A stretch of DNA of 64,000 nt from Flavobacteriaceae bacterium (GCA_028281065.1 JANQKN010000014.1:16827-80826); one strand, 5' to 3'; counted from the stretch's first letter, positions 33,575-41,658 are shown. The notes: generated by a model from the letters alone, not told the origin. Numbers and translations are program-made.

Positions 33575-33724
33575 CTAAATATCCATCTTCTTTTTGACTT
33601 TCCTAAGCACATAATGCTCAGCTGAATCACCTGAAGTTCGGTTTGTTGCAACACCAGCCAAGCCACATTTTTCTAGTAGTAGCTTTTTATTAAGATTGGT
33701 AAGGTTAATTTCATTTGTATACAA
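33575..33724 (-). CDS. Possible small protein (49 aa, TTG start)
   Basis: A 49-codon frame reading ...LTNLNKKLLLEKCGLAGVAT, then NRTSGDSAEHYVLRKVKKKMDI, with a TTG start at 33724 (or TTG at 33739, giving 54 residues). The composition looks protein-like and it precedes the 43-codon basic ORF by 20 bases in the same direction. No ATG is available and a palindrome (33713-33726) covers the start, so this may be only a leader region. Confidence 0.3.
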   Translation of the reverse strand: MYTNEINLTNLNKKLLLEKCGLAGVATNRTSGDSAEHYVLRKVKKKMDI

Positions 33725-33726
33725 AT
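33713..33726. promoter_or_regulatory. Perfect 14-bp palindrome at the head of the TIR cluster
   Basis: ATTTGTATACAAAT, fully self-complementary, repeated in near-identical form at 32858-32877. It probably marks an operator upstream of the cluster. Confidence 0.5.
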
Positions 33727-33797
33727 ATTTATTTGACAATTAGAAAAGTCAATTACTATTCCATTATCACAATAAAGTCATTTTGGCATAACTTTAC

Positions 33798-33813
33798 CTA
33801 CGGATTTCCGTAG
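33798..33813. repeat. Inverted repeat near the integrase remnant
   Basis: CTACGGA-TT-TCCGTAG, perfect 7-bp arms, 22 bases from the 23-bp sequence at 33836. It could be an integrase arm site or a hairpin. Confidence 0.4.
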
Positions 33814-33835
33814 AACAATGCTGGGGAGTTATTCC

Positions 33836-33858
33836 GGGGAGAGTAAAAAGTAAAGATA
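33836..33858. repeat. Direct repeat (att-like), copy 1
   Basis: A 23-bp segment, GGGGAGAGTAAAAAG followed by TAAAGATA, identical to 36739-36761. In both places it lies just downstream of an integrase 3' end, and the similarity continues into the coding end. Confidence 0.8.
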
Positions 33859-33864
33859 CGACAA

Positions 33865-33930
33865 TTAGATGATTGGATGCAAACTCTCAATCATCTCATG
33901 AAGGTTTTCCAGATCATTCCGTTCTTCTGA
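33865..33930 (-). pseudogene. Remnant of a tyrosine recombinase 3' end
   Basis: The minus strand reads KSEERNDLENLHEMIESL then HPII and a stop. The intact integrase at 36768 ends ERYQQDDLENLHEMIESL then HPIT. Only about 20 codons remain, fused directly after the stop of the HEPN gene and in another frame. Synonymous differences show that it comes from a related but diverged integrase, not a fresh copy. Confidence 0.8.
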
Positions 33931-33931
33931 C

Positions 33932-35419
33932 TTAGTCCTTATTCACCTGTTCTCCTGCTGGTCTGTCAATTTGTTTTATTGGCGTACCTTTTACACTGTA
34001 GTCGATATAATATCCTTCATAGCCTAAAAGTTTTAAGATCACCCTGTTAAATAGGACTTCATAAGTTCTTGAGGAAACCAATTCACTATATAGTTTAGGT
34101 TTTTTAGAGTAATCTGAACTTCCATGAGCCATTTTATTTCTCAAAGCCAAGGACTTACTTTCCTTTTCACCAATTTTAAGACCAATAAGCTCGAAAAACA
34201 TGAGGGTTTTCTCATTAGGCCCTTTCCTAAAAGCCCCTTTAATCTTTCTTTTAATGATGTCATTTCCACTTACACCTTGAAGCTTTGAAGAGATTGTTTT
34301 CAATTCTTTGTCAATCAGGGACAGGTATTCCTTCTCGGATAGATATTCGAAAGTCTTGATCTTTTTTAATTTGAAGTACTTCGCTATTATGGTTTCAAGA
34401 GCACTTGCCAGGATAGGAAGATTTGTTCCCAAAGGAGCATTGTTGGCAATAAATGCCTTATCAATGACTATACCCAGATAAAGTTCCTTTTGAAGCTCCA
34501 AATAAGCAGGAAGGTGAGAATTGAGGAGATAACCCAAATTGCCCCACTCGTATTGGTAATTGAACTTAATAGGAGGCATAGATTTATCTTCAGGGTACTC
34601 ATAAAGGGAGATTGCAAAACGTTCTAATACCTTTTCCCCATCCAAGATGCTATACCCTATGTTTTGTAATTTATTGCCCAATAAAAAACCAACGAAATTT
34701 CGTGTTCCATCTACCATTTGTTCATCCATATCCTTTACGTTACCCCGAAATTCTAGACAAAGGCCGCTAATATCATTTGGGATTAAATTATCAGGAACCT
34801 TGCCAATGATGAAGTCGTGTTCTTTAAATCGTACCCTGCAAAAATCCCGCGAGGATGAACTTCCTTTTAGGTGTTCTTGGGTGTCGTCTTCAAGATCGAT
34901 CCCAAGGCGAATCCTTTTTTTTCTTTTTTTTAAATACCTTTTTGTTGATCCATTAAAATTAGCGGGGATTCTTTTGCAAACAAACCATTGAAACCTTATT
35001 GGCTTCTCAATGAGATTTGGGTGGGTCTCAGTAACAATCTTTATTGAATCAAAAATGATTTCGGCTTCGGTTTTCATTGCCAACCCTTTTGGGTCCACCC
35101 CAGTTTGCGACACCCCACCTATAAAGCACTGATACATTTCAATGTAGTTGTTATTTACATCCCTTCCAGTAATTGTTTGACCTTCTATGATATTACCTTC
35201 ACCAACAAAATCATCTCTGTCAATCTTTTCGAACATTTTTAAAGTACCGTTAATCTGACCCTTGAGTCTTAATCTGTCGTCCCTCCATACTAATATTGAA
35301 TTGTCTTCTTTGAAGCCCCAGTCATTCTTTTCGAAGGTTAACTGGGATATCTCGATTGGGAATTCAATGTGTTCCCATTCCAGTTGCGGAATTTGAAATT
35401 CAATTGGGTCTATCATCAT
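33932..35419 (-). CDS. HEPN-domain protein, putative defence RNase
   Basis: 495 residues. The C-terminal 120 carry a HEPN signature, LALRNKMAHGSSDY at about 425-438 (RNxxxH active-site motif), followed by helices ending in ILKLLGYEGYYIDYS; this resembles ApeA-like HEPN proteins that cut RNA in phage defence. The N-terminal half is beta-rich (SILVWRDDRLRLKGQINGTL, CRVRFKEHDFIIGKVP) and may recognise a trigger; it contains a Lys/Arg-rich stretch near 165-172. The gene starts seven bases after its partner at 35427. The pair is bracketed by the integrase-end direct repeats. The RNase call rests on the motif; the defence role is inferred. Confidence 0.75.
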   Translation of the reverse strand: MMIDPIEFQIPQLEWEHIEFPIEISQLTFEKNDWGFKEDNSILVWRDDRLRLKGQINGTLKMFEKIDRDDFVGEGNIIEGQTITGRDVNNNYIEMYQCFIGGVSQTGVDPKGLAMKTEAEIIFDSIKIVTETHPNLIEKPIRFQWFVCKRIPANFNGSTKRYLKKRKKRIRLGIDLEDDTQEHLKGSSSSRDFCRVRFKEHDFIIGKVPDNLIPNDISGLCLEFRGNVKDMDEQMVDGTRNFVGFLLGNKLQNIGYSILDGEKVLERFAISLYEYPEDKSMPPIKFNYQYEWGNLGYLLNSHLPAYLELQKELYLGIVIDKAFIANNAPLGTNLPILASALETIIAKYFKLKKIKTFEYLSEKEYLSLIDKELKTISSKLQGVSGNDIIKRKIKGAFRKGPNEKTLMFFELIGLKIGEKESKSLALRNKMAHGSSDYSKKPKLYSELVSSRTYEVLFNRVILKLLGYEGYYIDYSVKGTPIKQIDRPAGEQVNKD

Positions 35420-35426
35420 CTATAGT

Positions 35427-36623
35427 TCAACTTTCAGTTTTGTTATTGGTTTCAGGGGATATCGAAATTTTCTTCCTTTGAATCTTCTTGCTTAGATTTA
35501 TGTTTCGTTCGTTAGGCTTTTTTCGTCCATATACTTTTTCCCCAAGCCAGAGAATGTCCTTATATTCTTTGCTATAGAAGTAATCGTAGACCTCCAATTT
35601 ATCGAAGTGGTTAGGTATTTTTCCAAAAATGAAAATTTCACCCATTCCGAATTCATACTCTTGATCGTTTCCGCCTACCTGTTTGTTAAAATAGGCATCA
35701 AAAACCTCAAGTTCATTGATGGTCAAGAGTGGGACATCGGTAGTTAGTTCTGCAACTAAATTCTCTTCAACATATATCTTGATTCGGGACTTATATGTCT
35801 TCGTTACTTCAACTGAAACATCTACCAATTGCATTTTACCATATTCAATAGGCTGTTCTGCACTTATCAAATGATCGTTGCCAAAACTATCGACAATCAA
35901 AAAATGTAATCTCCCATGATTCAATATCAGTGAAAACCTATTGGGGTTATTTGGTAATTGGTAGTCAAAAAGAAAAATATCACCCTTTACTTTCTTTTCG
36001 GTTAGATAGAAATGGATATAAAAGTCGATGTCAGTAACCGTTTTTAACAAGCTTATTCCAAGATCAGTGGTTAGATCGGATAATTGAATTACGAATTGAT
36101 TCAACATCGGCTGTCCATTGAATCCAATGGACAGCATCTCGTATAGGTATCTATGTGTAGTTCTTGAATAATGTGCACCCCCATATCTATTTGCCAGTTC
36201 TTCAATAATTCTTTTGAGCTTGAATTTTCTTCCCTTATATGTGAGCAAATCTATTTCAAGATATTCGGACAATGCTATCTTGATATGCTTCGGGTGTGAT
36301 TTATACCTACTCGGGGAATTAGAGGATATTCGGAATGTCATCCCTTCGGTAAATTGTGGTGCATCCTCTTCAAAAGTATCTGGGATATGGTAGATTTCCA
36401 ATTCCTTCTCCATGAAAGAAGCCACTTCGAACAGGAGCGGGGACATTTTCTTGCTTCTCTCTGTTAAAAGGCTTCGTAATTGCCCATATATAACAGAAAT
36501 CTGATAGTAATGGCCTTTAAATATCAATGCCCTGCTGTCAGTAATAATCCTTAGGGCATAGTACAATTCTTTTATTCTTTCGTGCCCGCTTTTTGTCACA
36601 TGCTGAAAATGCTCTTCTTTCAT
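35427..36623 (-). CDS. Unknown partner of the HEPN protein
   Basis: 398 residues, no signal or membrane segment. The N-terminal 200 are helical with a conserved-looking RYGGAHYSRTTHRYLYEML segment (about 170-190). The C-terminal half is beta-rich (PNRFSLILNHGRLHFLIVDSFG, LVDVSVEVTKTYKSRIKIYVEENLVAEL, FGMGEIFIFGKI), a pattern like concanavalin/LamG-type sandwiches. I do not recognise the family. It precedes the HEPN gene by seven bases and is clearly co-transcribed. It could be a sensor, an antitoxin or a regulatory subunit. Confidence 0.7.
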   Translation of the reverse strand: MKEEHFQHVTKSGHERIKELYYALRIITDSRALIFKGHYYQISVIYGQLRSLLTERSKKMSPLLFEVASFMEKELEIYHIPDTFEEDAPQFTEGMTFRISSNSPSRYKSHPKHIKIALSEYLEIDLLTYKGRKFKLKRIIEELANRYGGAHYSRTTHRYLYEMLSIGFNGQPMLNQFVIQLSDLTTDLGISLLKTVTDIDFYIHFYLTEKKVKGDIFLFDYQLPNNPNRFSLILNHGRLHFLIVDSFGNDHLISAEQPIEYGKMQLVDVSVEVTKTYKSRIKIYVEENLVAELTTDVPLLTINELEVFDAYFNKQVGGNDQEYEFGMGEIFIFGKIPNHFDKLEVYDYFYSKEYKDILWLGEKVYGRKKPNERNINLSKKIQRKKISISPETNNKTES

Positions 36624-36738
36624 TTTAGTTCTGTATTCTTTTAAGGTGTAGAGATTATTTAAGAACAGATTATGTTCCTTAGTAAACCACAGGAATATGA
36701 ACGAATAGGTTGTGACAATTCACAGTCCTAAAATTGTT

Positions 36739-36761
36739 GGGGAGAGTAAAAAGTAAAGATA
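36739..36761. repeat. Direct repeat (att-like), copy 2
   Basis: Identical 23 bp to 33836-33858, seven bases beyond the intact integrase stop. The two copies bracket 2.9 kb that contains exactly the HEPN gene pair. Confidence 0.8.
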
Positions 36762-36767
36762 GGATAA

Positions 36768-37664
36768 TTAGGTGATAGGATGCAAACTCTCTATCATTTC
36801 ATGCAGGTTCTCTAGGTCGTCTTGCTGGTAACGTTCGGTAGAGGAAATATAACGGTGCCCTGCCATATACTGAACCTCACGGATATTATGGTGTTTTAGC
36901 CAATGGGTAATGACCGATGCTCGTACCTGTCTTACGTCTTTAACATTGAGATTGATCCTACGTAGTTTTTTAAACAAAGCATATAATAAAGGAAAACGTT
37001 CCCCGCCAACGGGGATAAGTGCATCGGTGTGGCAGTTTATTTCATTCTGAAGAGCTGGTCTTGATTCCTCAATGAATTTTGAAAACGAAAGGATCTGCTG
37101 GGATTTGATCTCCAGTTCCCTTGCATTGGTCTTTCGGGTTGAGGGAATATAGATTTTCCCTTTTTCCAGATTGATATGTTCCAGTTTCAGTGCCTTTAAC
37201 GAGGTAGCGTTCAATCCTTGATATACCATCAATCCCGTAATCACCTTATCCCTTACGGCAACCGTTGGTAAATTGGGTAATTGGATATTTCGGGTTTGTA
37301 AACTGTAGAACAAATCCTCCAGTTCTTCGTATTCCAAAAGATTATGATTGACAGTGCGTTTTACCCCTCGAATGTTCATGTTCTGGAACGGGTTGTCCCC
37401 TCGATGGTTTTCATCGATCAGGTAATTGAAAAATACCTTCAATGCACCAATCTGGTGTTTGGCCGTTTTCCTGCTCCTTGTCTTCCCTTTGATTGGTGTT
37501 TGGATATACTTAGCATACGACAGACAGTCTTTATAATCTATGGTTTCCAATTCATGTCCTTTGGATTCACACCAGCCAACAAAATAATCACGGTATCGCA
37601 GATAACATTCTATTGTGGTTGGAGCATAGTTGTTTTCAACTAGATAAGTTTCATAGTTCTTCAT
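36768..37664 (-). CDS. Tyrosine recombinase with atypical catalytic residues
   Basis: 298 residues: SAM-like N-terminal core-binding domain (about 1-100) and a recombinase catalytic domain. The Tyr is at about 279 (STERYQQD) and the conserved GH at 269-270 (YMAGHRYI). The usual first Arg is Asn (GLNATSLKAL, about 152), and the HxxR box reads RQVR (about 245-248), so His is replaced by Arg. IntDOT of Bacteroides CTnDOT also lacks the first Arg, so the protein may still be active, possibly only together with its partner. It overlaps the upstream integrase by four bases. Its 3' end abuts the att-like repeat, so its C-terminus can be exchanged on integration. Confidence 0.88.
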   Translation of the reverse strand: MKNYETYLVENNYAPTTIECYLRYRDYFVGWCESKGHELETIDYKDCLSYAKYIQTPIKGKTRSRKTAKHQIGALKVFFNYLIDENHRGDNPFQNMNIRGVKRTVNHNLLEYEELEDLFYSLQTRNIQLPNLPTVAVRDKVITGLMVYQGLNATSLKALKLEHINLEKGKIYIPSTRKTNARELEIKSQQILSFSKFIEESRPALQNEINCHTDALIPVGGERFPLLYALFKKLRRINLNVKDVRQVRASVITHWLKHHNIREVQYMAGHRYISSTERYQQDDLENLHEMIESLHPIT

Positions 37665-38611
37665 AATCGAATTGGCTTTTCTTTTCTGTCCCCTCGCACT
37701 GCGAGATGGGTGTATAGTTGGGTTGATTCCAAAGATGAGTGACCGAGAAACTGACTGGTGGATTTCAACGGCACATTGTTTTCCAAAAGGTGGGTGGCGA
37801 TGGAGTGCCTTAGTGTATGGAGCGTGATCCCCTTTTCGATGATGGTTTCGTTTTCTGTGGCATCGATGATTGCGTTCAAACGGTTGGCAAAAGTGAGTTC
37901 ACCCATTCGCCTTCCCCAGTGGCTTAGGAACAGTGCATCGGTCTGGTAATTCTTGATGAATTCCAAACGCCCTTCATATAGGTATTCTTCCAACATTGAA
38001 AGGTTATGCGAGTTGATCGGAACCAAACGTTCTTTGTAATTCTTGCCTTTCCGAACATGTACACGCCCTTTTTCAAAAAGGATATCATCGCAGTTAAGGC
38101 CAACGGCCTCACTTCTCCTAAGTCCCAAGCTATAGAGCACAACCAATATGGCACGGTCACGCATCCTGAAATGCTCGCCCATGTGCGACCAATCACAGGC
38201 TTCGAAAAGTTCCTTGATCTCGGATTGAGTAAGTATCCGTTTGTTTTCGGTATAATCGGTCTTTTCCCCCTTGAGGTGGATTCCGAATTTTACATTTGCC
38301 TTATGCTCCTTCAGATATTTTAGGAACAGTTTCAATGCCTGTTGGTGTTTGTTGAGATAGGCTTTGGATAGCCCACCGCCAAAACGCTCATTTTCCCGAA
38401 CCGATAACTGGCCGTAGTATTCCTGGACAAGTTTAGTGGTCACGTGGCCCAAATGTTTGTGGCCGTTCCCTTCAAGGAAATAGAAGAATTCCTGTAAGTG
38501 GTTCGGAAGGGATATTAAGGTAGATTCTGCATAACCCAAGACATCCAACCATCCCTTATAGGATTCCAGAAGGGCGATAAATGTTTCGTTTCTAAGCCTT
38601 AGTCTCTTCAA
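37661..38611 (-). CDS. Tyrosine recombinase (XerC/D-like)
   Basis: 316 residues with a complete catalytic set: Arg in YSLGLRRSEAVGL, Lys in the KGKNYKERLVPI turn, HTLRHSIATHLL, GHSSLESTQLYTHL with the Tyr nucleophile. The N-terminal core-binding domain spans about 1-115. Its stop overlaps the start of the second, atypical recombinase (ATGA), so the two are made together and may act as a pair, as in other two-recombinase elements. It is the first gene of the integrase operon at the left side of the island. Confidence 0.93.
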   Translation of the reverse strand: MKRLRLRNETFIALLESYKGWLDVLGYAESTLISLPNHLQEFFYFLEGNGHKHLGHVTTKLVQEYYGQLSVRENERFGGGLSKAYLNKHQQALKLFLKYLKEHKANVKFGIHLKGEKTDYTENKRILTQSEIKELFEACDWSHMGEHFRMRDRAILVVLYSLGLRRSEAVGLNCDDILFEKGRVHVRKGKNYKERLVPINSHNLSMLEEYLYEGRLEFIKNYQTDALFLSHWGRRMGELTFANRLNAIIDATENETIIEKGITLHTLRHSIATHLLENNVPLKSTSQFLGHSSLESTQLYTHLAVRGDRKEKPIRL

Positions 38612-38778
38612 TTCTTAACTGTATTGCTTCTTATAATTAACTGTCAGTTTCACTGACCTTTCTTTTCTTCCAAGTTTTGTGGCGAACCCCTCACTGATTT
38701 TTGACTATCAAGTACTTAACTTCGCCATTCTACCAGTGGCGAACCTCTGGCGCACCGCAGTGCGGTGGGACAATTATT
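38612..38778. repeat. Repeat-rich gap upstream of the integrase pair
   Basis: 167 bases holding GTCAGT-TTC-ACTGAC (38643-38657), a 10-bp direct repeat GTGGCGAACC (38679-38688 and 38736-38745), and the palindrome CACCGCA-G-TGCGGTG (38753-38767). These may be recombinase or regulator sites, and the last may also terminate the ATPase gene. Confidence 0.5.
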
Positions 38779-40329
38779 TTACTCGGATGGTATCATTTCG
38801 GACACTTCGTTTTGTAGTTGTTCCAAACATTCATCCAGTGCTTTTTCCACAGCCTCCTCCAAGGATTTGAATTCATCCACGTCCACTATCTCGTAACTGA
38901 AGGAAGTCCCACGCCTTATTTCCCCATGACGTTTTATAAACCCTTCCTCTAGCAAAAGGTTATTGTACCTGCGGAGCGTGGTTTCCTTTATCCGTAGTTC
39001 CCTTCTTATTTCACCATTGGAAAAGACCGTATCATTCTTTTCGTTCAGATATGTTTTCAACCTTTCCAAATAATTGCGTGTGGCTCCATTGAGCGGATCG
39101 GATTTTCTGAGCAATACCGATTTGATAAGACTATTCGCCTTCTTGATATCATCCAATGTAGTTTCTATATATGCCTCCCCAGTATGTTCACAGAACTTTT
39201 CTTCCCGCTGGTGCTGGTGGTAAAAAGTAACCGCTTCTATAAATTGAAGGTAATGTGCATTGGTTCTCCGTGGTTTAAATACAGATTTGGGAAGTATCAA
39301 ATACTCGGCGTATGGGTTGATGATCCTGATGGGTTTCAATAGGCGTTGCACATTGCAGAGTATGGCTTGTGCATCTATTTCATCCTGCTGATTTATTTTA
39401 CCCGAGGCGGTTCGCCTCTGATATGCCATGATACGCTCGTCCTGTTCATCACTTTCATCTATGTACAGGAGAAAGGAACGGTTGCTGTTATCTTCATACA
39501 GGCTTTCCTTGGTGGTACAACCAGCAACAGACACAGGCCCTTCAACGGTTAGGTTTTTGGTTTTTCCTTCCCCGCCGATTCCTTTCTGTACAACGGATTT
39601 GGTGATTCGCTTTTTGGTCTGGAGTTCCCGTAATGGGTACAATACTTCACCCGCACCGTCCAAATCCTCTATCAACACCAATTTGTTTTTGAGTTCGTTC
39701 CGTTTGAAATAATAAAAGGCGTTGGCGGACAAAACCGTCAATTCGAGGCGATCCGCCTCAGGAATTAAATCTGCAACTTTATTTTGTAGATGGGTTTTAC
39801 CCACACCTGAACTTCCGAATGAAATACAGTGGAGTGGGTTGGCTGTCTTTCTACTGGTAAAGATCAAATACATCAACAGTCGATTTTCGACTTCACCGAT
39901 TACACCGCTTGCCCCGATCAACTTGTTGGTCTTTTCCAATAGGTCTGGTGATTTCAACAGGCGCATGGCTTGTCTCCTTTCATTCTGGTCCATCTGGTAT
40001 TCGATCTCTTCTTCTTCGTTTTCCTTTTCCAATAGTTCCAGACGGTGTTTTTCCAACTTATTGATGAGCTGTTGCAATGCCCTCCTGAGTTTAGATGTCC
40101 CCACTTCAAGGAACTCTGCCAGTTTCCGCACCAGCTTTTCAACGGCATTGGAATTGTACAGATCGATATTGTGCCGTATGGCATGGAACCCGTTATCAGT
40201 TTTGTGTACTTTCAGTGTTACCCGCATACGATCCAGACCATTGATGTTCAACCCTCCCAAAATATGGAAGGAGAGCATCTCACTTGTGAATATATAGTGG
40301 TTTGTATTTGAGGTATCGAAATGGTTCAT
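38779..40329 (-). CDS. P-loop ATPase of the mobile element
   Basis: 516 residues from the ATG at 40329 (MNHFDTSNTNHYIFTSEMLSF); upstream in-frame codons to 40386 run into the operator region and are rejected. Walker A is SFGSSGVGKTHLQNKV and Walker B LVLIEDLDGAGEVLYPL, with a polar arm NRSFLLYIDESDEQDERI. The N-terminus has helical, coiled-coil-like acidic stretches (KHRLELLEKENEEEEIEY); the C-terminus has a winged-helix-like part (FSNGEIRRELRIKETTLRRYNNLLLEEGFIKR). This is the ATPase often encoded beside primase or recombinase genes in Bacteroidota elements, probably acting in element DNA replication or excision. The exact role is uncertain. Confidence 0.78.
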   Translation of the reverse strand: MNHFDTSNTNHYIFTSEMLSFHILGGLNINGLDRMRVTLKVHKTDNGFHAIRHNIDLYNSNAVEKLVRKLAEFLEVGTSKLRRALQQLINKLEKHRLELLEKENEEEEIEYQMDQNERRQAMRLLKSPDLLEKTNKLIGASGVIGEVENRLLMYLIFTSRKTANPLHCISFGSSGVGKTHLQNKVADLIPEADRLELTVLSANAFYYFKRNELKNKLVLIEDLDGAGEVLYPLRELQTKKRITKSVVQKGIGGEGKTKNLTVEGPVSVAGCTTKESLYEDNSNRSFLLYIDESDEQDERIMAYQRRTASGKINQQDEIDAQAILCNVQRLLKPIRIINPYAEYLILPKSVFKPRRTNAHYLQFIEAVTFYHQHQREEKFCEHTGEAYIETTLDDIKKANSLIKSVLLRKSDPLNGATRNYLERLKTYLNEKNDTVFSNGEIRRELRIKETTLRRYNNLLLEEGFIKRHGEIRRGTSFSYEIVDVDEFKSLEEAVEKALDECLEQLQNEVSEMIPSE

Positions 40330-40378
40330 GTTGAATCTATGCGCTTTAGGTACACAAATATAAAAAATAATTGCTTTT

Positions 40379-40409
40379 AAACACATTAATTAATAAAATT
40401 AGTGTGTTT
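40379..40409. promoter_or_regulatory. Palindromic operator between ATPase and XRE genes
   Basis: Arms 40379-40391 and 40397-40409 (AAACACATTAATT with AATTAGTGTGTTT) pair with one mismatch around a 5-base spacer. The position between divergent genes, 53 bases before the XRE gene, fits an operator for that regulator. Confidence 0.6.
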
Positions 40410-40461
40410 TTTGGTGTTTACAGGTTTCTGCCCTACATTTGAAGTGAAAAAATTTCAATTT

Positions 40462-40866
40462 ATGACACCCATACAGCAATTGATGATCGATAACCTGAAG
40501 TTCTACCGCAAGGAGAACAGACTGACCCAGGCAGAAGTGGCCAAACGGTCAGACATGCTTGCCAGTACCTATTCACGTCTGGAGACAGGACAGGTGTCCC
40601 CGCAATTGCAGACCCTCGAGCGGGTATGTGATGCCATAGGCATTGCCGTGGTGGATCTGTTCCTTTCCCGTGAGGTATCAGATAAAACAGTAGTTCAGAA
40701 ACTGGAGATGATCGGTGGACTATCCGACTACAACAAGAGTGTGGTGGAGATTCTTTTGGATTCCATTATAGAAAAAGATAAGCTCGAAAAGTCCCAAGTG
40801 GTCAAAATGAATAAACGGTTGGAGGAATTGGGAAGAATCCGGGATGTAGAATCCAGAAATTCTTAA
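40462..40866 (+). CDS. XRE-family helix-turn-helix regulator
   Basis: 134 residues from the ATG at 40462. The classical XRE domain spans about 6-62 (LKFYRKENRLTQAEVAKRSDMLASTYSRLETGQVSPQLQTLERVCDAI). The helical C-terminus (EMIGGLSDYNKSVVEILLDSIIEKDKLEK) could mediate dimerisation. An in-frame GTG at 40402 lies inside the operator and is not used. Divergent transcription from the ATPase gene across a palindrome suggests control of the integrase/ATPase side and of itself. The HEPN-motif gene follows by one base. Confidence 0.9.
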   Translation: MTPIQQLMIDNLKFYRKENRLTQAEVAKRSDMLASTYSRLETGQVSPQLQTLERVCDAIGIAVVDLFLSREVSDKTVVQKLEMIGGLSDYNKSVVEILLDSIIEKDKLEKSQVVKMNKRLEELGRIRDVESRNS

Positions 40867-40867
40867 T

Positions 40868-41620
40868 ATGATACTCCCTGAAGATTCCTACATAAGAACA
40901 CCACCATTGGAACTCTCCCCAAATCAAGTGGTAACTTTCAACGCTATGACCCATGCCCTTGATGCCTGTGAAATATCACACAAAAGATTAATAAATTCTC
41001 TTTCCGAACTTTCTGAAAAACAGCCATCAAATTTAGAGCCTTTGGATATTCCAACTATAGTATTAGATGTCAATCAAATTATTGGTCATGCCCATTTATT
41101 CAAAAAGATTATTGTGAAAGAATTTGATGTTGATCAAAATGAAGAAATGTTTCAGGAAATAAACAAAGGAAAGAACTTGAGGGATTCGAATCAGCATTTC
41201 GATGAACGCCTATTTGACAAGTATTCCGATGAATCTTCTTCAGTGAATGGATATTTGACTTGGCGAAAAAAATATCCAGGTACCGATCGTGTTTCTATTT
41301 TTGGGGCCCGTCCAGGGTCATTAATAGGAGACACCCAAATAAAGGTATCGAATGAAAATTTTGATCATGAAGAATTGGATCCCATTATCCAGAGGATCGA
41401 GTTTACAGCAATGGCTCGAAAAGGAAACAGAAAGTCCTATACCTATGAATCAGAAAGTATATTGATAAATAAGGTAATATTGGAACTCAAATCTTGGGTA
41501 AATCATATTGAACCACAACTGGAAAAACAATTTAAAAAAATAAATTTTTCGAAAAGAAATATTAAAGACGTAATAATTACCCTTGACGGTTATGTAAACA
41601 ATAACACAACCGATCCTTAA
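40868..41620 (+). CDS. Hypothetical protein with HEPN-like motif
   Basis: 250 residues, soluble, helical. The segment NLRDSNQHFDERL at about 103-115 has the R-x4-H spacing of HEPN nucleases and resembles the LRNxxxHFDERL form seen in several uncharacterised bacterial proteins. No other motif is recognised. It starts one base after the XRE stop, so it is co-transcribed with the regulator, in the arrangement of a regulator followed by a toxin-like gene. It could equally be a non-catalytic helical protein. Confidence 0.65.
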   Translation: MILPEDSYIRTPPLELSPNQVVTFNAMTHALDACEISHKRLINSLSELSEKQPSNLEPLDIPTIVLDVNQIIGHAHLFKKIIVKEFDVDQNEEMFQEINKGKNLRDSNQHFDERLFDKYSDESSSVNGYLTWRKKYPGTDRVSIFGARPGSLIGDTQIKVSNENFDHEELDPIIQRIEFTAMARKGNRKSYTYESESILINKVILELKSWVNHIEPQLEKQFKKINFSKRNIKDVIITLDGYVNNNTTDP

Positions 41621-41658
41621 AAGAGAAACAGTCCATTTACTTAAAATAAGCTTTCAAT

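Noticed and set aside
38753..38767. CACCGCA-G-TGCGGTG as the island attachment core
   Set aside because: It is a single palindrome upstream of the integrases without a second copy in the window; a terminator or regulator site is equally likely.
39722..40297. 191-codon plus-strand frame opposite the P-loop ATPase
   Set aside because: A Ser-rich antisense frame typical of shadow coding; the minus strand has the Walker A motif.
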